A stretch of DNA of 64,000 bases, taken from positions 1 to 64,000 of the forward strand of contig CAZTXQ010000010.1 in the NCBI GenBank assembly GCA_964617375.1, given 5' to 3'. Positions 16,805 through 24,554 of this stretch are shown piece by piece; within the stretch, counting starts at the first letter, position 1, and each line of letters begins with the position of its first letter. The DNA comes from Firm-13 sp964617375. GTDB lineage: Bacteria; Bacillota; Clostridia; Saccharofermentanales; Saccharofermentanaceae. The notes under the pieces are model-generated. The model saw only the letters and a list, made by a program, of their open reading frames with translations, had not been told where the DNA came from and did not search any database. A program made the position numbers and the translations under genes.

Positions 16805-17569
16805 TCATTTGAATCTTTCAATTAGCAGGATATGCCGTTCCTTGCGGGACAGGCCCTCTTCGCTGACGAGGCGAATCCGTCCGTACCCGCTGAGCGAGAT
16901 GACAGCGCCGATCGCGACGTCGGTATCCGGCCTTTTCTCTTCCCGCCAGTTCACCCGGACGAGACCCGAGCGGATCATGTCGGCCATTTCGGTGCGGGAT
17001 ACACCGAAGCCCCCGGCCGCTATTTTATCGAGCCGCAGGGATGCGACGGTCATGCGGACCGTCTCGAATTCGCGCGCTTTTGCGGACATATCGGACAGCG
17101 GAACCGCCGTTACTTTCACGGGCTGTCCGCCGATGCGCTCGAGCGAGCTCGTGATAAAGTCCGCTATATTGGCCATGACCGGAACGAAGGCCGTATGCTC
17201 CCCGATCAGAATGTCGCCCAGAAGTTCCCGGCGAATTCCCAGGGACAGAAGGCTTCCCAGGTAATCCCTGTGATTCGGCGTTTCCGAACGTGCGGGGGTC
17301 TCCAGCCGGAGCGCGGTCAGCGTATCGGATAGAATCCCGTCCGCATTTTCCCCGGCGTCTTTCAGATATTCCGGCAGGAAGAAGCAGATCTGCCGCTCGG
17401 CATCCGGAATACCGCCCGAAAAGAAGTGCGGCACTTTTGTTTTCTTGAGCCAGATTTCCGCCTCGGATTTCTCGGCCGGCGTCAGGAACGGCGTGTGCGT
17501 CACAAAGCCGCGGTCTTCGGCCTGCCCGGCGAGGTCATTCAAGCGTTCGGTCAGGTTCACGGTTGGCAT
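16805..17569 (-). CDS. YlmH-like S4-domain RNA-binding protein
   Basis: The 254-residue protein ends in an S4 RNA-binding domain (about 180-245; LDKIAAGGFGVSRTEMADMIRSGLVRVNW, then AIGAVISLSGYGRIRL). The N-terminal domain (THTPFLTPAEKSEAEIWL; RRELLGDILIGE) matches the YlmH family, which in other Firmicutes has been linked to cell division and rescue of stalled ribosomes. Here it stands alone rather than beside ylmG and divIVA. ATG 17569 is preceded by AAGGAG. Confidence 0.88.
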   Translation of the reverse strand: MPTVNLTERLNDLAGQAEDRGFVTHTPFLTPAEKSEAEIWLKKTKVPHFFSGGIPDAERQICFFLPEYLKDAGENADGILSDTLTALRLETPARSETPNHRDYLGSLLSLGIRRELLGDILIGEHTAFVPVMANIADFITSSLERIGGQPVKVTAVPLSDMSAKAREFETVRMTVASLRLDKIAAGGFGVSRTEMADMIRSGLVRVNWREEKRPDTDVAIGAVISLSGYGRIRLVSEEGLSRKERHILLIERFK

Positions 17570-17713
17570 AAGGTTCTCCTTATCAAAGCTGCAATCTATT
17601 CTATCAGTATACCGCGCTCCGGACGATGTGCTATATTTGTCGGAGTGATAGAATTTTTCGCGCATCTCCCCGATGGATTCACGGAGACGCGCATAAGATC
17701 GGAAGTGACGGAT

Positions 17714-18451
17714 TTGATCGGACTCGGGACACTCGTAAATACGGCGGCGGTACTTGCCGGCAGCGGAATCGGCCTTTTCCTAAAGGGCGGACTTAAGAAA
17801 CGTTTTCAGGACACGCTGATGCAGGGGCTCGGACTTGCGACGATGTTTATCGGCGCAGGCGGCGCCATGAAGGGGATGCTGGTGGTGTCCGGCAGCGGCC
17901 TTGACACCAAAGGGACCATGGTTCTGATCCTTTCGCTGGTGATCGGAGCGCTTCTGGGCGAGCTCCTGAACATAGAACTTTTTCTGGAACGGCTCGGCGA
18001 GAGAATCCGCAAGCGCGTTCAGAAGAAGGAAGAGGGCACCTTTGTCGAAGGCTTTGTCACTTCATCGCTGGTGATCTGCGTCGGAGCGATGGCAATTGTC
18101 GGTTCGCTTCAGGACGGCATGTCGGGCGATCCTTCGACGCTCTATGTCAAGGCGGCCCTGGATTTCGTGATTGTGTTGATTTTTGCGTCGACATTCGGGA
18201 TCGGTGTGATGTTCTCGGCGCTGCCGGTTTTCGTATATCAGGGAGCGATGACGCTTTTCGCGAGTGTCCTGAAGCCGCTGTTCACGGCGGAACTGATCGC
18301 GAACCTGTCGTTTGTCGGATCCGTGCTGATCTTTGCCGTCGGCGTCAATATTGCCTTCGGGAAAAAGATCAAAGTGGCCAATCTGCTGCCGTCCATGTTG
18401 GTGCCGGCCGTGATTCAGGGTATTATGAGTATAGGCGGATGGAGCATGTAA
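17714..18451 (+). CDS. DUF554 family membrane protein
   Basis: The 245-residue protein begins IGLGTLVNTAAVLAGSGIG, the typical start of DUF554 (YdfK) proteins, and contains seven or so hydrophobic helices. No ATG exists at this point; a TTG at 17714 eight bases after GGAAG gives the expected family length, while GTG 17705 is an alternative. Function of the family is unknown; it may transport a small solute. Confidence 0.85.
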   Translation: MIGLGTLVNTAAVLAGSGIGLFLKGGLKKRFQDTLMQGLGLATMFIGAGGAMKGMLVVSGSGLDTKGTMVLILSLVIGALLGELLNIELFLERLGERIRKRVQKKEEGTFVEGFVTSSLVICVGAMAIVGSLQDGMSGDPSTLYVKAALDFVIVLIFASTFGIGVMFSALPVFVYQGAMTLFASVLKPLFTAELIANLSFVGSVLIFAVGVNIAFGKKIKVANLLPSMLVPAVIQGIMSIGGWSM

Positions 18452-18486
18452 TCCGGTCAGATGTATTTTCGCCAAAAGGAGATCCG

Positions 18487-18831
18487 ATGGGAAAAGAAGA
18501 TGTTCATAAGCACATAGCGGATGACGGAACCGAGTATACGCACAGCCACTACGAAGAAGGGCATAAGCATGTTCATAAGAACACGAAAGTAGTGGTGAAC
18601 CGGCTTTCCCGCGCGATCGGACATCTCGAGTCGGTTAAGCGGATGGTGGAAGACGGGAAGGACTGCAGTGAAGTCCTGATTCAGCTGTCCGCCGTGATTG
18701 CCGCGCTCAACAATACCGGAAAAGTGATCCTCAAGGACCATATGGAGCACTGCATCGTCGACGCCGTGAATACCGGCGACGAATCGGCGATCGAGAATTT
18801 AAACAGAGCGATCGACCATTTGATCAAATAA
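18487..18831 (+). CDS. CsoR/InrS-like metal-sensing repressor with His-rich N-terminus
   Basis: The 114-residue protein is a DUF156/CsoR-fold four-helix repressor. Metal ligands C60, H85 and C89 have exactly the CsoR spacing (25 and 4 residues). The N-terminal 30 residues hold eight or so histidines (VHKHI, YTHSHYEEGHKHVHKN), like the N-terminal His that completes the nickel site of InrS. It sits directly before the CbiMQO-type nickel/cobalt importer, so nickel-responsive control of uptake or efflux is the best reading; copper is the alternative. ATG 18487 follows AAAGGAG. Confidence 0.85.
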   Translation: MGKEDVHKHIADDGTEYTHSHYEEGHKHVHKNTKVVVNRLSRAIGHLESVKRMVEDGKDCSEVLIQLSAVIAALNNTGKVILKDHMEHCIVDAVNTGDESAIENLNRAIDHLIK

Positions 18832-18852
18832 ATACCAAATTTTTGTGTTTAT

Positions 18853-18986
18853 ATCCGTACAGGCTATTGGAAGGCGGGTTTCATATCCCCCCGGGAGGCT
18901 TGCGTGGATTTTTCTTTATATTATGATTGTCCCGATACAAGGAGACCGGCACTGCCAGAGAACTTTGGCGCCGGCTCTGTTTTTTC
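18853..18986 (+). promoter_or_regulatory. Structured leader with terminator before cbiM
   Basis: ATCCGTACAGGC (18853-18864) can pair with GCTTGCGTGGAT (18898-18909) at 11 of 12 positions counting G-U, closing a GC-rich inner region. About 35 bases further an intrinsic terminator (CCGGC...GCCGGCTCTGTTTTTT, 18942-18986) ends 15 bases before the cbiM start. A folded domain followed by a terminator in front of a metal transporter is the layout of a transcription-terminating riboswitch. I could not match it to the cobalamin or NiCo consensus. Confidence 0.45.
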
Positions 18987-19000
18987 GTAAGGGACGGTTA

Positions 19001-20008
19001 ATGAAGATGCATATTCCGGATAATTACTTAAGCCCCGAGACCTGTGCCGTAATGGCGGCCGCTATGGTTCCGGTATGGGCGATTTCGGTCAAAAAAGTAA
19101 AGGAAGAAATTTCGAAGCCGAAGATGCCGCTTCTGGGCATCGGCGCCGCGTTTTCTTTTCTCCTGATGATGATTAACGTGCCGCTTCCGGGCGGGACGAC
19201 CGGACACGCGGTGGGAGGGACCTTGATTGCGCTTCTCCTCGGGCCGTTTTCCGCCTGTATTGCCGTCACCGTAGCGCTCCTGATTCAGGCGCTTCTGTTC
19301 GGAGACGGTGGAATTCTGGCGTTCGGCGCGAACTGCTTTAACATGGCTTTTGTCCTGCCGTTTGTCGGCTATTATGTCTATAAATTTGTGAAAGACCACG
19401 CGAAAACAGATAAGGGCGAGTATTTCGGCATCCTTTTGGGTTCCTATCTCGGGATCAACGCCGCGGCCTTAAGCACCGCAATCCTGTTCGGACTGCAGCC
19501 GCTGCTCTTTACGAACGCCGCTGGTCAGCCCCTATATTGTCCATATCCATTGTCGGTATCCATACCGGCCATGACAATACCGCATCTTCTGGTGGCCGGC
19601 GTTGTCGAGGCGGTCTTTACGGCGACCATTTTCGCGTATATACGGAAAACGTCACCGGGAACGATCTTTCAGGGCGCGAAAACGAAGAAGAAGGCTATCT
19701 ACGGGCTCATCGCGGCCTTGGTCTGCCTTACGCCGCTCGGCCTTCTGGCGGCGGGAACGGCCTGGGGAGAGTGGGGACCGGAGGAGATTTCCTCGGTTGT
19801 GACCGGAGTAAAAACACTTGGCTTCGTCCCCGAAGGTATGAAAAACGGATTTTCATTACCGGCGATTATGCCGGATTATACGGTCGCGGGGCTGCCGCAT
19901 GCAGCCGCCTATATTCTGTCGGCGATCGCCGGTGTCGCTTTATTAATCATCCTGTTTAAAGTGGCCGGGAGCTTCCGGAAAGACAAAGAGGGCGGTACCG
20001 TTGGATAA
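19001..20008 (+). CDS. cbiM: CbiM/NikM nickel-cobalt ECF transporter S component
   Basis: The 335-residue protein starts MKMHIPDNYLSP, the hallmark CbiM/NikM N-terminus whose Met-x-His creates the metal site. Conserved elements include PGGTTGHAVGGTLIALLLGP and FGANCFNMAFVLPF. The C-terminal part (about 235-335, with a loop and two extra helices) corresponds to a fused NikN/CbiN-like segment (PDYTVAGL...AAAYILSAIAGVALL). Start ATG 19001 follows AAGGGA. It forms one importer with CbiQ and CbiO encoded downstream; nickel is favoured by the nearby InrS-like sensor and the HypAB genes elsewhere in the window. Confidence 0.92.
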   Translation: MKMHIPDNYLSPETCAVMAAAMVPVWAISVKKVKEEISKPKMPLLGIGAAFSFLLMMINVPLPGGTTGHAVGGTLIALLLGPFSACIAVTVALLIQALLFGDGGILAFGANCFNMAFVLPFVGYYVYKFVKDHAKTDKGEYFGILLGSYLGINAAALSTAILFGLQPLLFTNAAGQPLYCPYPLSVSIPAMTIPHLLVAGVVEAVFTATIFAYIRKTSPGTIFQGAKTKKKAIYGLIAALVCLTPLGLLAAGTAWGEWGPEEISSVVTGVKTLGFVPEGMKNGFSLPAIMPDYTVAGLPHAAAYILSAIAGVALLIILFKVAGSFRKDKEGGTVG

Positions 20009-20816
20009 CCGGCTTTTGGAACTGCCCGAATGGATGTCCGGGGAAGAAGTCTATAACCCGAAAAAAGAGAAGGGGTCTTTCGTTAATAAGAGCATCCTTT
20101 CTGTCCTCGGGCTCCTTTCGCGCATTAAGTCCCAGGACACGAAAGATGCATCGAAAAATAAACCGCACGCCGTATTCATGGTCATCGGGACGCTGCTTCT
20201 TGTCGTGCTGCTCTCCTTTTCGCGTGGGGTTACCTTTCTCATGGTCGTTCAGGTGTATCTTCTGGTCATGCTGGCCTTCATGGACGGCCGCGAGATACGG
20301 GCTATATTGAAGGTGAGCCTGATCGCGGCACTGGGAAGCTCGTTGGTTCTTCTTCCGGCGGCGCTTACCGGAAATGCGTTTACGGCTGTACTCATTACGG
20401 GTAAGGTCTTTGCGGGTGTTACGGCGGCGAATCTACTGTCACATTCGGCGAAATGGAACGACATATCCGGCGCGTTCAAGCGCTTCTTTGTACCGGATCT
20501 TTTCATTTTTGTCTTCGACATTACGGTCAAGTATATCTATATGCTTGGAGATTACCTTTTAAACATGCTGTATGCGCTGAAGCTCCGCTCGGTCGGGGTA
20601 AACCGCAATAAGTACGCGTCGCTGTCGGGAATCGGCGGGAATCTCTTCCTCCGGTCTGCAGAAATGGCGGGTGAGATGTACGGCGCGATGGAATGCCGCG
20701 GCTTCACGGGGAAATACCGGGCTGCGAAACGCTTCCGGATAAGCCCCGCGGACCTCCTGTACATCGGTGCCAATCTGGCCATCGTAATCGCGTTTATCTA
20801 TTTGGGAAGGGTTTAA
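20001..20816 (+). CDS. cbiQ: CbiQ-type ECF transmembrane coupling component
   Basis: The 271-residue membrane protein overlaps the end of cbiM by 8 bases and starts with TTG. It has five or six helices and the two coupling motifs of T components (A-x-x-x-R-G type, here AMECRGFTGKY near residue 228 and ALKLRSVGVNRNK near 190). It links the metal-binding CbiM to the CbiO ATPase. Confidence 0.9.
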   Translation: MDNRLLELPEWMSGEEVYNPKKEKGSFVNKSILSVLGLLSRIKSQDTKDASKNKPHAVFMVIGTLLLVVLLSFSRGVTFLMVVQVYLLVMLAFMDGREIRAILKVSLIAALGSSLVLLPAALTGNAFTAVLITGKVFAGVTAANLLSHSAKWNDISGAFKRFFVPDLFIFVFDITVKYIYMLGDYLLNMLYALKLRSVGVNRNKYASLSGIGGNLFLRSAEMAGEMYGAMECRGFTGKYRAAKRFRISPADLLYIGANLAIVIAFIYLGRV

Positions 20817-20820
20817 CGAA

Positions 20821-21573
20821 ATGATTGAAATCGAGAATGTTTCCTACAAATATCCGGATTCGGAATCTTATGCGCTTCGGGATATCAGCCTCCGCATCGA
20901 AAAGGGCGAAGCCGTTACCTTGCTCGGACCGAACGGCTGCGGCAAGTCGACGCTCCTTAAGCTGATCAACGGCCTGATCTTTCCCGGCGGCGGCACCTAT
21001 CGGTTCGGCGGCGAAGAGATTACGCACAAAAAAATGCAGAATCCCGTATTCGCGGGGAAACTGCATCAGATGGTGGGGTTTGTATTTCAGCAATCCGATT
21101 CTCAGCTCTTCTGCCCGGACGTCTATGACGAGATTGCGTTCGGCCCGCGTCAGATGGGACTTCCCGAGGAAGAGGTCGGGCGGCGCGTCAACGACTGTAT
21201 CGAGCTTCTTTCGATCGGGAGCCTAATTCATCGGTCGCCGTACCACCTGAGCGGTGGGGAGAAGCGGAAAGTCGCGATTGCATGCGTGCTCTCCATGAAT
21301 CCGGAGGTTCTCGTACTCGACGAACCGATGAACGGGCTCGATCCGAGGACGTGCCGGTGGCTTACCGGGTTTCTCAAGTCCCTGAACCAGGCGGGAAGGA
21401 CGGTCGTTCTGACGACGCATAATCTCGACTTGGTCGAGGAATTGTCGGAGCGGTCTGTACTTTTCGACGAGAATCACGCGATTGCGGCGGACCTTCCGAC
21501 CGGAAGTCTGCTCGACGACATCGAACTCCTGAAGCGGGTCAATCTGGTCGATGAGTGCTGGCGAGGGCAATAA
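20821..21573 (+). CDS. cbiO: CbiO-type ECF ATPase
   Basis: The 250-residue ATPase has Walker A GPNGCGKST, Q-loop FQQSDSQLF, signature LSGGEKRKVAIA, Walker B VLVLDEPMNGLD and the switch histidine TTHNLD. It powers nickel or cobalt uptake with CbiM and CbiQ; the three genes are packed with 4-base or overlapping junctions and form one operon. Confidence 0.95.
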   Translation: MIEIENVSYKYPDSESYALRDISLRIEKGEAVTLLGPNGCGKSTLLKLINGLIFPGGGTYRFGGEEITHKKMQNPVFAGKLHQMVGFVFQQSDSQLFCPDVYDEIAFGPRQMGLPEEEVGRRVNDCIELLSIGSLIHRSPYHLSGGEKRKVAIACVLSMNPEVLVLDEPMNGLDPRTCRWLTGFLKSLNQAGRTVVLTTHNLDLVEELSERSVLFDENHAIAADLPTGSLLDDIELLKRVNLVDECWRGQ

Positions 21574-21668
21574 GACGAATGATCCGATCGATTTTACCCG
21601 TGTTTTTCATATTAGTGCCTCCTGTTATTTTTCGCGCACGAAAATTCCGTGACAACGGCGTGTATGGT

Positions 21669-21854
21669 TTACGAGGCTGCGGTAAAGGCCTGCATCGGGC
21701 AGAAGCTCATACATTTTTTGCAGCGTATGCATGTTTCCTGATCAATGACGGGGAGCCCGTAGCCTTCCTGGCGGATTGCGTTTACGGGACACACATTTAT
21801 CGCGGGACAGCGGTGGTTCTGCGGGCATTTCTTTTCATCTACAACAATATTCAT
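21669..21854 (-). CDS. Small 4Fe-4S ferredoxin-like protein
   Basis: The 61-residue protein has Cys patterns CPQNHRCPAINVCP and CIRCKKCMSFCP, ligands for one normal and one irregular [4Fe-4S] cluster. This form (MNIVVDEKKCPQNHRCP) is common in anaerobic Clostridia. It is divergent from the thioredoxin gene, with a Crp/Fnr-type palindrome between them. ATG 21854 is chosen because GGGAGA precedes it. Confidence 0.88.
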   Translation of the reverse strand: MNIVVDEKKCPQNHRCPAINVCPVNAIRQEGYGLPVIDQETCIRCKKCMSFCPMQAFTAAS

Positions 21855-21920
21855 ACGATTTCTCCCTTGTTTTTCCCTCATTTGTTACTGCAAAAGTACC
21901 ATAATTCGTTTAAGGGTTAA

Positions 21921-21979
21921 GTGATATAGTCACCCAAATGCCTCTTGAAAAGAATATTCACCTTGTGTGACAAGGTCAC
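21921..21979. promoter_or_regulatory. Two Crp/Fnr-type palindromes, GTGAnnnnnTCAC
   Basis: GTGATATAGTCAC (21921-21933) and GTGACAAGGTCAC (21967-21979) share perfect GTGA/TCAC arms and are centred 46 bases apart. The second lies at about -41 relative to the start predicted from TATAAT at 22002-22007, the place of a class II activator site. A Crp/Fnr regulator gene is 0.65 kb downstream. Confidence 0.7.
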
Positions 21980-22001
21980 GGTAAAAGCGGAAGCCGGATC
22001 C

Positions 22002-22007
22002 TATAAT
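22002..22007 (+). promoter_or_regulatory. -10 element of the trxA promoter
   Basis: Perfect TATAAT with no recognisable -35 hexamer 17 bases upstream, as expected of a promoter that needs the activator site centred near -41. Confidence 0.55.
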
Positions 22008-22065
22008 CAGGGCAAATAGATCGATCAAGCCCCGAGCGGCTTACGAAGAAACGGAGATAAATAGT

Positions 22066-22404
22066 ATGGCAAACAAAAACGTATTAACAATAACCGAAGA
22101 GAATTTTCAGAATGAGGTCGTAGACTCCGAAGTCCCGGTACTTCTTGATTTCTGGGCATCCTGGTGCGCACCGTGCCGGATGCTGTCACCAACCATCGAC
22201 AGTCTGGCGGATGACATGACCGGCCAAATCAAGGTCGGCAAGGTCAACGTCGACGAGCAGCCCGAGCTTGCGGCAGCTTTCCGTGTATCCAGCATTCCAA
22301 TGGTGGCCCTTACAAAAGGAAACACCATTATCATGCAGACAGTCGGTGTCCAATCCAAAGAAGCTCTGAAGACCCAGATCGAGTCCCGGATCAAAATCGC
22401 ATAA
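22066..22404 (+). CDS. trxA: Thioredoxin
   Basis: The 112-residue protein is a standard thioredoxin: active site WCAPC (residues about 31-35 in LLDFWASWCAPCRML), buried Asp strand, and cis-proline strand SIPMVALTKG. A disulfide reductase of the cytoplasm. It lies upstream of a Crp/Fnr regulator and a split permease, with a 9-bp perfect hairpin just after its stop; co-transcription with these is possible. Confidence 0.95.
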   Translation: MANKNVLTITEENFQNEVVDSEVPVLLDFWASWCAPCRMLSPTIDSLADDMTGQIKVGKVNVDEQPELAAAFRVSSIPMVALTKGNTIIMQTVGVQSKEALKTQIESRIKIA

Positions 22405-22406
22405 GT

Positions 22407-22428
22407 GTTTTCACAAGGATGTGAAAAC
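22407..22428. terminator. Hairpin after trxA
   Basis: GTTTTCACA and TGTGAAAAC pair perfectly around an AGGA loop immediately after the stop. There is no T tract, so it may stabilise the mRNA end or terminate weakly. Confidence 0.45.
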
Positions 22429-22653
22429 GATGCGATAATACCCCTCTTCATGTGTTAACAACCCCCCCGAAAGCAATGCGCATTCCCTCTGCCGGTTCGT
22501 GGTGTCCGGTACGGGAAGCGCATTTCTTTTACCGTGCCGACGATACGCCGTTGCTGAAGTGCATAAATAGCGATGGCAATGATCGACAGCGGGTCAGACA
22601 GCGATAAAATCATGATATGATTAGATCAAGAGATTCTTTGCGGGAGGTAATAT

Positions 22654-23331
22654 ATGCTGAACCCAGATGAAATCCGGATACTCGACAAGCTGTTCCCCGT
22701 CTTTCGTCAATTATCGGAGAAAGATCGTCTGACGGTCTTTTCGGCCGGCCATATAGCCAATCTCCCGGACGGGCAGATGCTGATGAAGCAGGACGGCGAG
22801 TGCCGGTTCGTGCCGATGGTAATCTCCGGAATCCTAAGGGTCTTCAAGCTGTCGCCAAACGGCCGCGAAATGACGCTGTACCGGATCGGCGCCGGAGACA
22901 CGTGCATCATATCCATAGCCTGCCAGATCAAGCAGGAGGATTTTCCCGCACTGGCCGAAGTCCAGGGAGAATCGAAGATTTTCATGCTGCCGTCGTATGT
23001 CTTCCGCGATGTACTGATGAAGAATCCCGACTGGAAAGATTTTCTGATCACCTCCTTGTACGGGCACTTGACGGAAGTCATGCAGACGCTTGAGGCCGTC
23101 GCCTTTGACAGGACCGACCGGCGTCTTGTAACCTGGCTGCTCGAAAAGTCGCGCGGCGGCACCGTACCGGTCACCTGTACCCACGAAGACATTGCGGTCG
23201 AGCTCGGAACGGCGCGGGAGGTTGTGTCCCGTCTTCTGGGCAGCCTCAAGAGCCGCGGCGCCGTTACGATGTCGCGCGGAAAAGTGAAGGTAATAAATGC
23301 AGCCCTTCTTAAGAAACTGTCGGAAGAGTAA
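22654..23331 (+). CDS. Crp/Fnr-family transcriptional regulator
   Basis: The 225-residue protein has an N-terminal cyclic-nucleotide-type beta barrel (LRVFKLSPNGREMTLYRIGAGDTCIISIAC) and a C-terminal winged helix (CTHEDIAVELGTAREVVSRLLGSLKSRGAV). The FNR N-terminal cysteine set is absent. In related Firmicutes this subgroup controls redox and permease genes. It likely acts on GTGA/TCAC sites in front of trxA and the ferredoxin. Confidence 0.88.
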   Translation: MLNPDEIRILDKLFPVFRQLSEKDRLTVFSAGHIANLPDGQMLMKQDGECRFVPMVISGILRVFKLSPNGREMTLYRIGAGDTCIISIACQIKQEDFPALAEVQGESKIFMLPSYVFRDVLMKNPDWKDFLITSLYGHLTEVMQTLEAVAFDRTDRRLVTWLLEKSRGGTVPVTCTHEDIAVELGTAREVVSRLLGSLKSRGAVTMSRGKVKVINAALLKKLSEE

Positions 23332-23405
23332 GGATGCCGATCGGCTGTTCGCCTGACAGGGAACGAAATATTATCGATACTGCACCGGATGGGAGGCGTT
23401 GATTC

Positions 23406-23885
23406 TTGTTTACTTATATTCTCTACGGCCTGGCCGGTTTGTGCCTGCTCCTTTCTTTTCTAAAGGACAGAGGCAAGACAAAAGCGGCGCTTATGAAAGC
23501 CCTCAAGTCATTTGAGAACATTATGCCGCAGTTCCTCGCGATTCTGATTATCATCGGGCTCTCGTTCTCGGTCTTAAGTCCCGAAACGATCGGGAATCTT
23601 ATCGGTGAGAAATCAGGGCTTATCGGCATGGCGGCCGCCGCTCTGATCGGCTCGATCACGCTGGTGCCGGGGTTCGTGGCGTTCCCTCTGGCTGCGGCGC
23701 TCCTCAAGAACGGCGCCGGATATATGCAGATTGCGGCCTTTGTTTCGACTCTGATGATGGTCGGCATTGTGACGCTTCCGCTCGAGATCAAGACCTTCGG
23801 GAAACGCGCGGCGATCATCCGTAATGGCGCGGCGTTTGTTTTTTCGATTGCGGCGGCGCTGGTGATCGGGGCGGTGATGGGATGA
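23406..23885 (+). CDS. Split COG0701 permease, N-terminal half
   Basis: The 159-residue membrane protein has about four helices and matches half of a COG0701/DUF318 permease (SFENIMPQFLAILIIIGLSFSVLSPETI, PGFVAFPLAAALLKNGAGYMQ). The FCSCSS cysteines of the intact ArsP-type permease at 1.3-2.4 kb are absent; a PGFVAFP motif takes their place. It overlaps the next gene by 4 bases. The metal or anion carried is unknown. Confidence 0.8.
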   Translation: MFTYILYGLAGLCLLLSFLKDRGKTKAALMKALKSFENIMPQFLAILIIIGLSFSVLSPETIGNLIGEKSGLIGMAAAALIGSITLVPGFVAFPLAAALLKNGAGYMQIAAFVSTLMMVGIVTLPLEIKTFGKRAAIIRNGAAFVFSIAAALVIGAVMG

Positions 23886-24415
23886 AGAAGTTTCTTAAAA
23901 GATACGGTCTCTTCCTTGTGCTGCTTGCCGTCAATATCACCATGGGAATCATCTGGCCGAAAATCGGGCTAAAATCTCTCGATCTTACCAAATCGAATCT
24001 GCTGGAAATGCTGTCCGTCCTGCCGCCGATCTTCGTGCTCTTAGGTCTTCTCGACGTATGGGTCGACCGTGCGGCCATGATCCGGTTCACCGGTAAAGAC
24101 TCCGGCTTCAAAGGTATACTGATCGCCTTTGTTCTCGGTTCGGCCGCTGCCGGTCCCCTCTATGCGGCATTTCCCGTCGCGGGAATCATGCTCAAAAAAG
24201 GAAGCAGCATCCGGAATGTCCTGATCTTCATCGGCGCATGGTCCACAACGAAAATTCCGCTTCTCACCTTTGAGGCAGCAAATCTCGGATTTCCGTTCAT
24301 GCTGATCAGACTTGGCTTAAGCATCGTCGGGATTCTGATCATTGCTTATGCGACGGAGAAAGCGCTGGGGCCGGAAGAGCAAAAGGCGTTGTACGAGAGA
24401 AACAAGGATTCCTGA
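23882..24415 (+). CDS. Split COG0701 permease, C-terminal half
   Basis: The 177-residue membrane protein has the corresponding second half (SVLPPIFVLLGLLDVWVDRAAMIRFTG, GSAAAGPLYAAFPVAGIMLKKGSS, WSTTKIPLLTFE). The ATGA overlap with the previous gene indicates coupled translation and equal amounts, so the two halves presumably form one transporter. Context with trxA and a Crp/Fnr regulator hints at redox-linked export. Confidence 0.8.
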   Translation: MKKFLKRYGLFLVLLAVNITMGIIWPKIGLKSLDLTKSNLLEMLSVLPPIFVLLGLLDVWVDRAAMIRFTGKDSGFKGILIAFVLGSAAAGPLYAAFPVAGIMLKKGSSIRNVLIFIGAWSTTKIPLLTFEAANLGFPFMLIRLGLSIVGILIIAYATEKALGPEEQKALYERNKDS

Positions 24416-24554
24416 CAGCTGGATTTAAGGCTGGCTATGTGAATTTCAAAAGGATGTTTGTTATAATAAATGATTGTGTATTGTTGAAACGCCGGGTATC
24501 CTGTTTACCGCCGTTCAAGAGACGTGCATATTTCATTTTCGGGAGGATGTAACA

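Noticed and set aside
18853..18986. Cobalamin riboswitch
   Set aside because: The conserved GCCACTG and related boxes are not found at the expected places.
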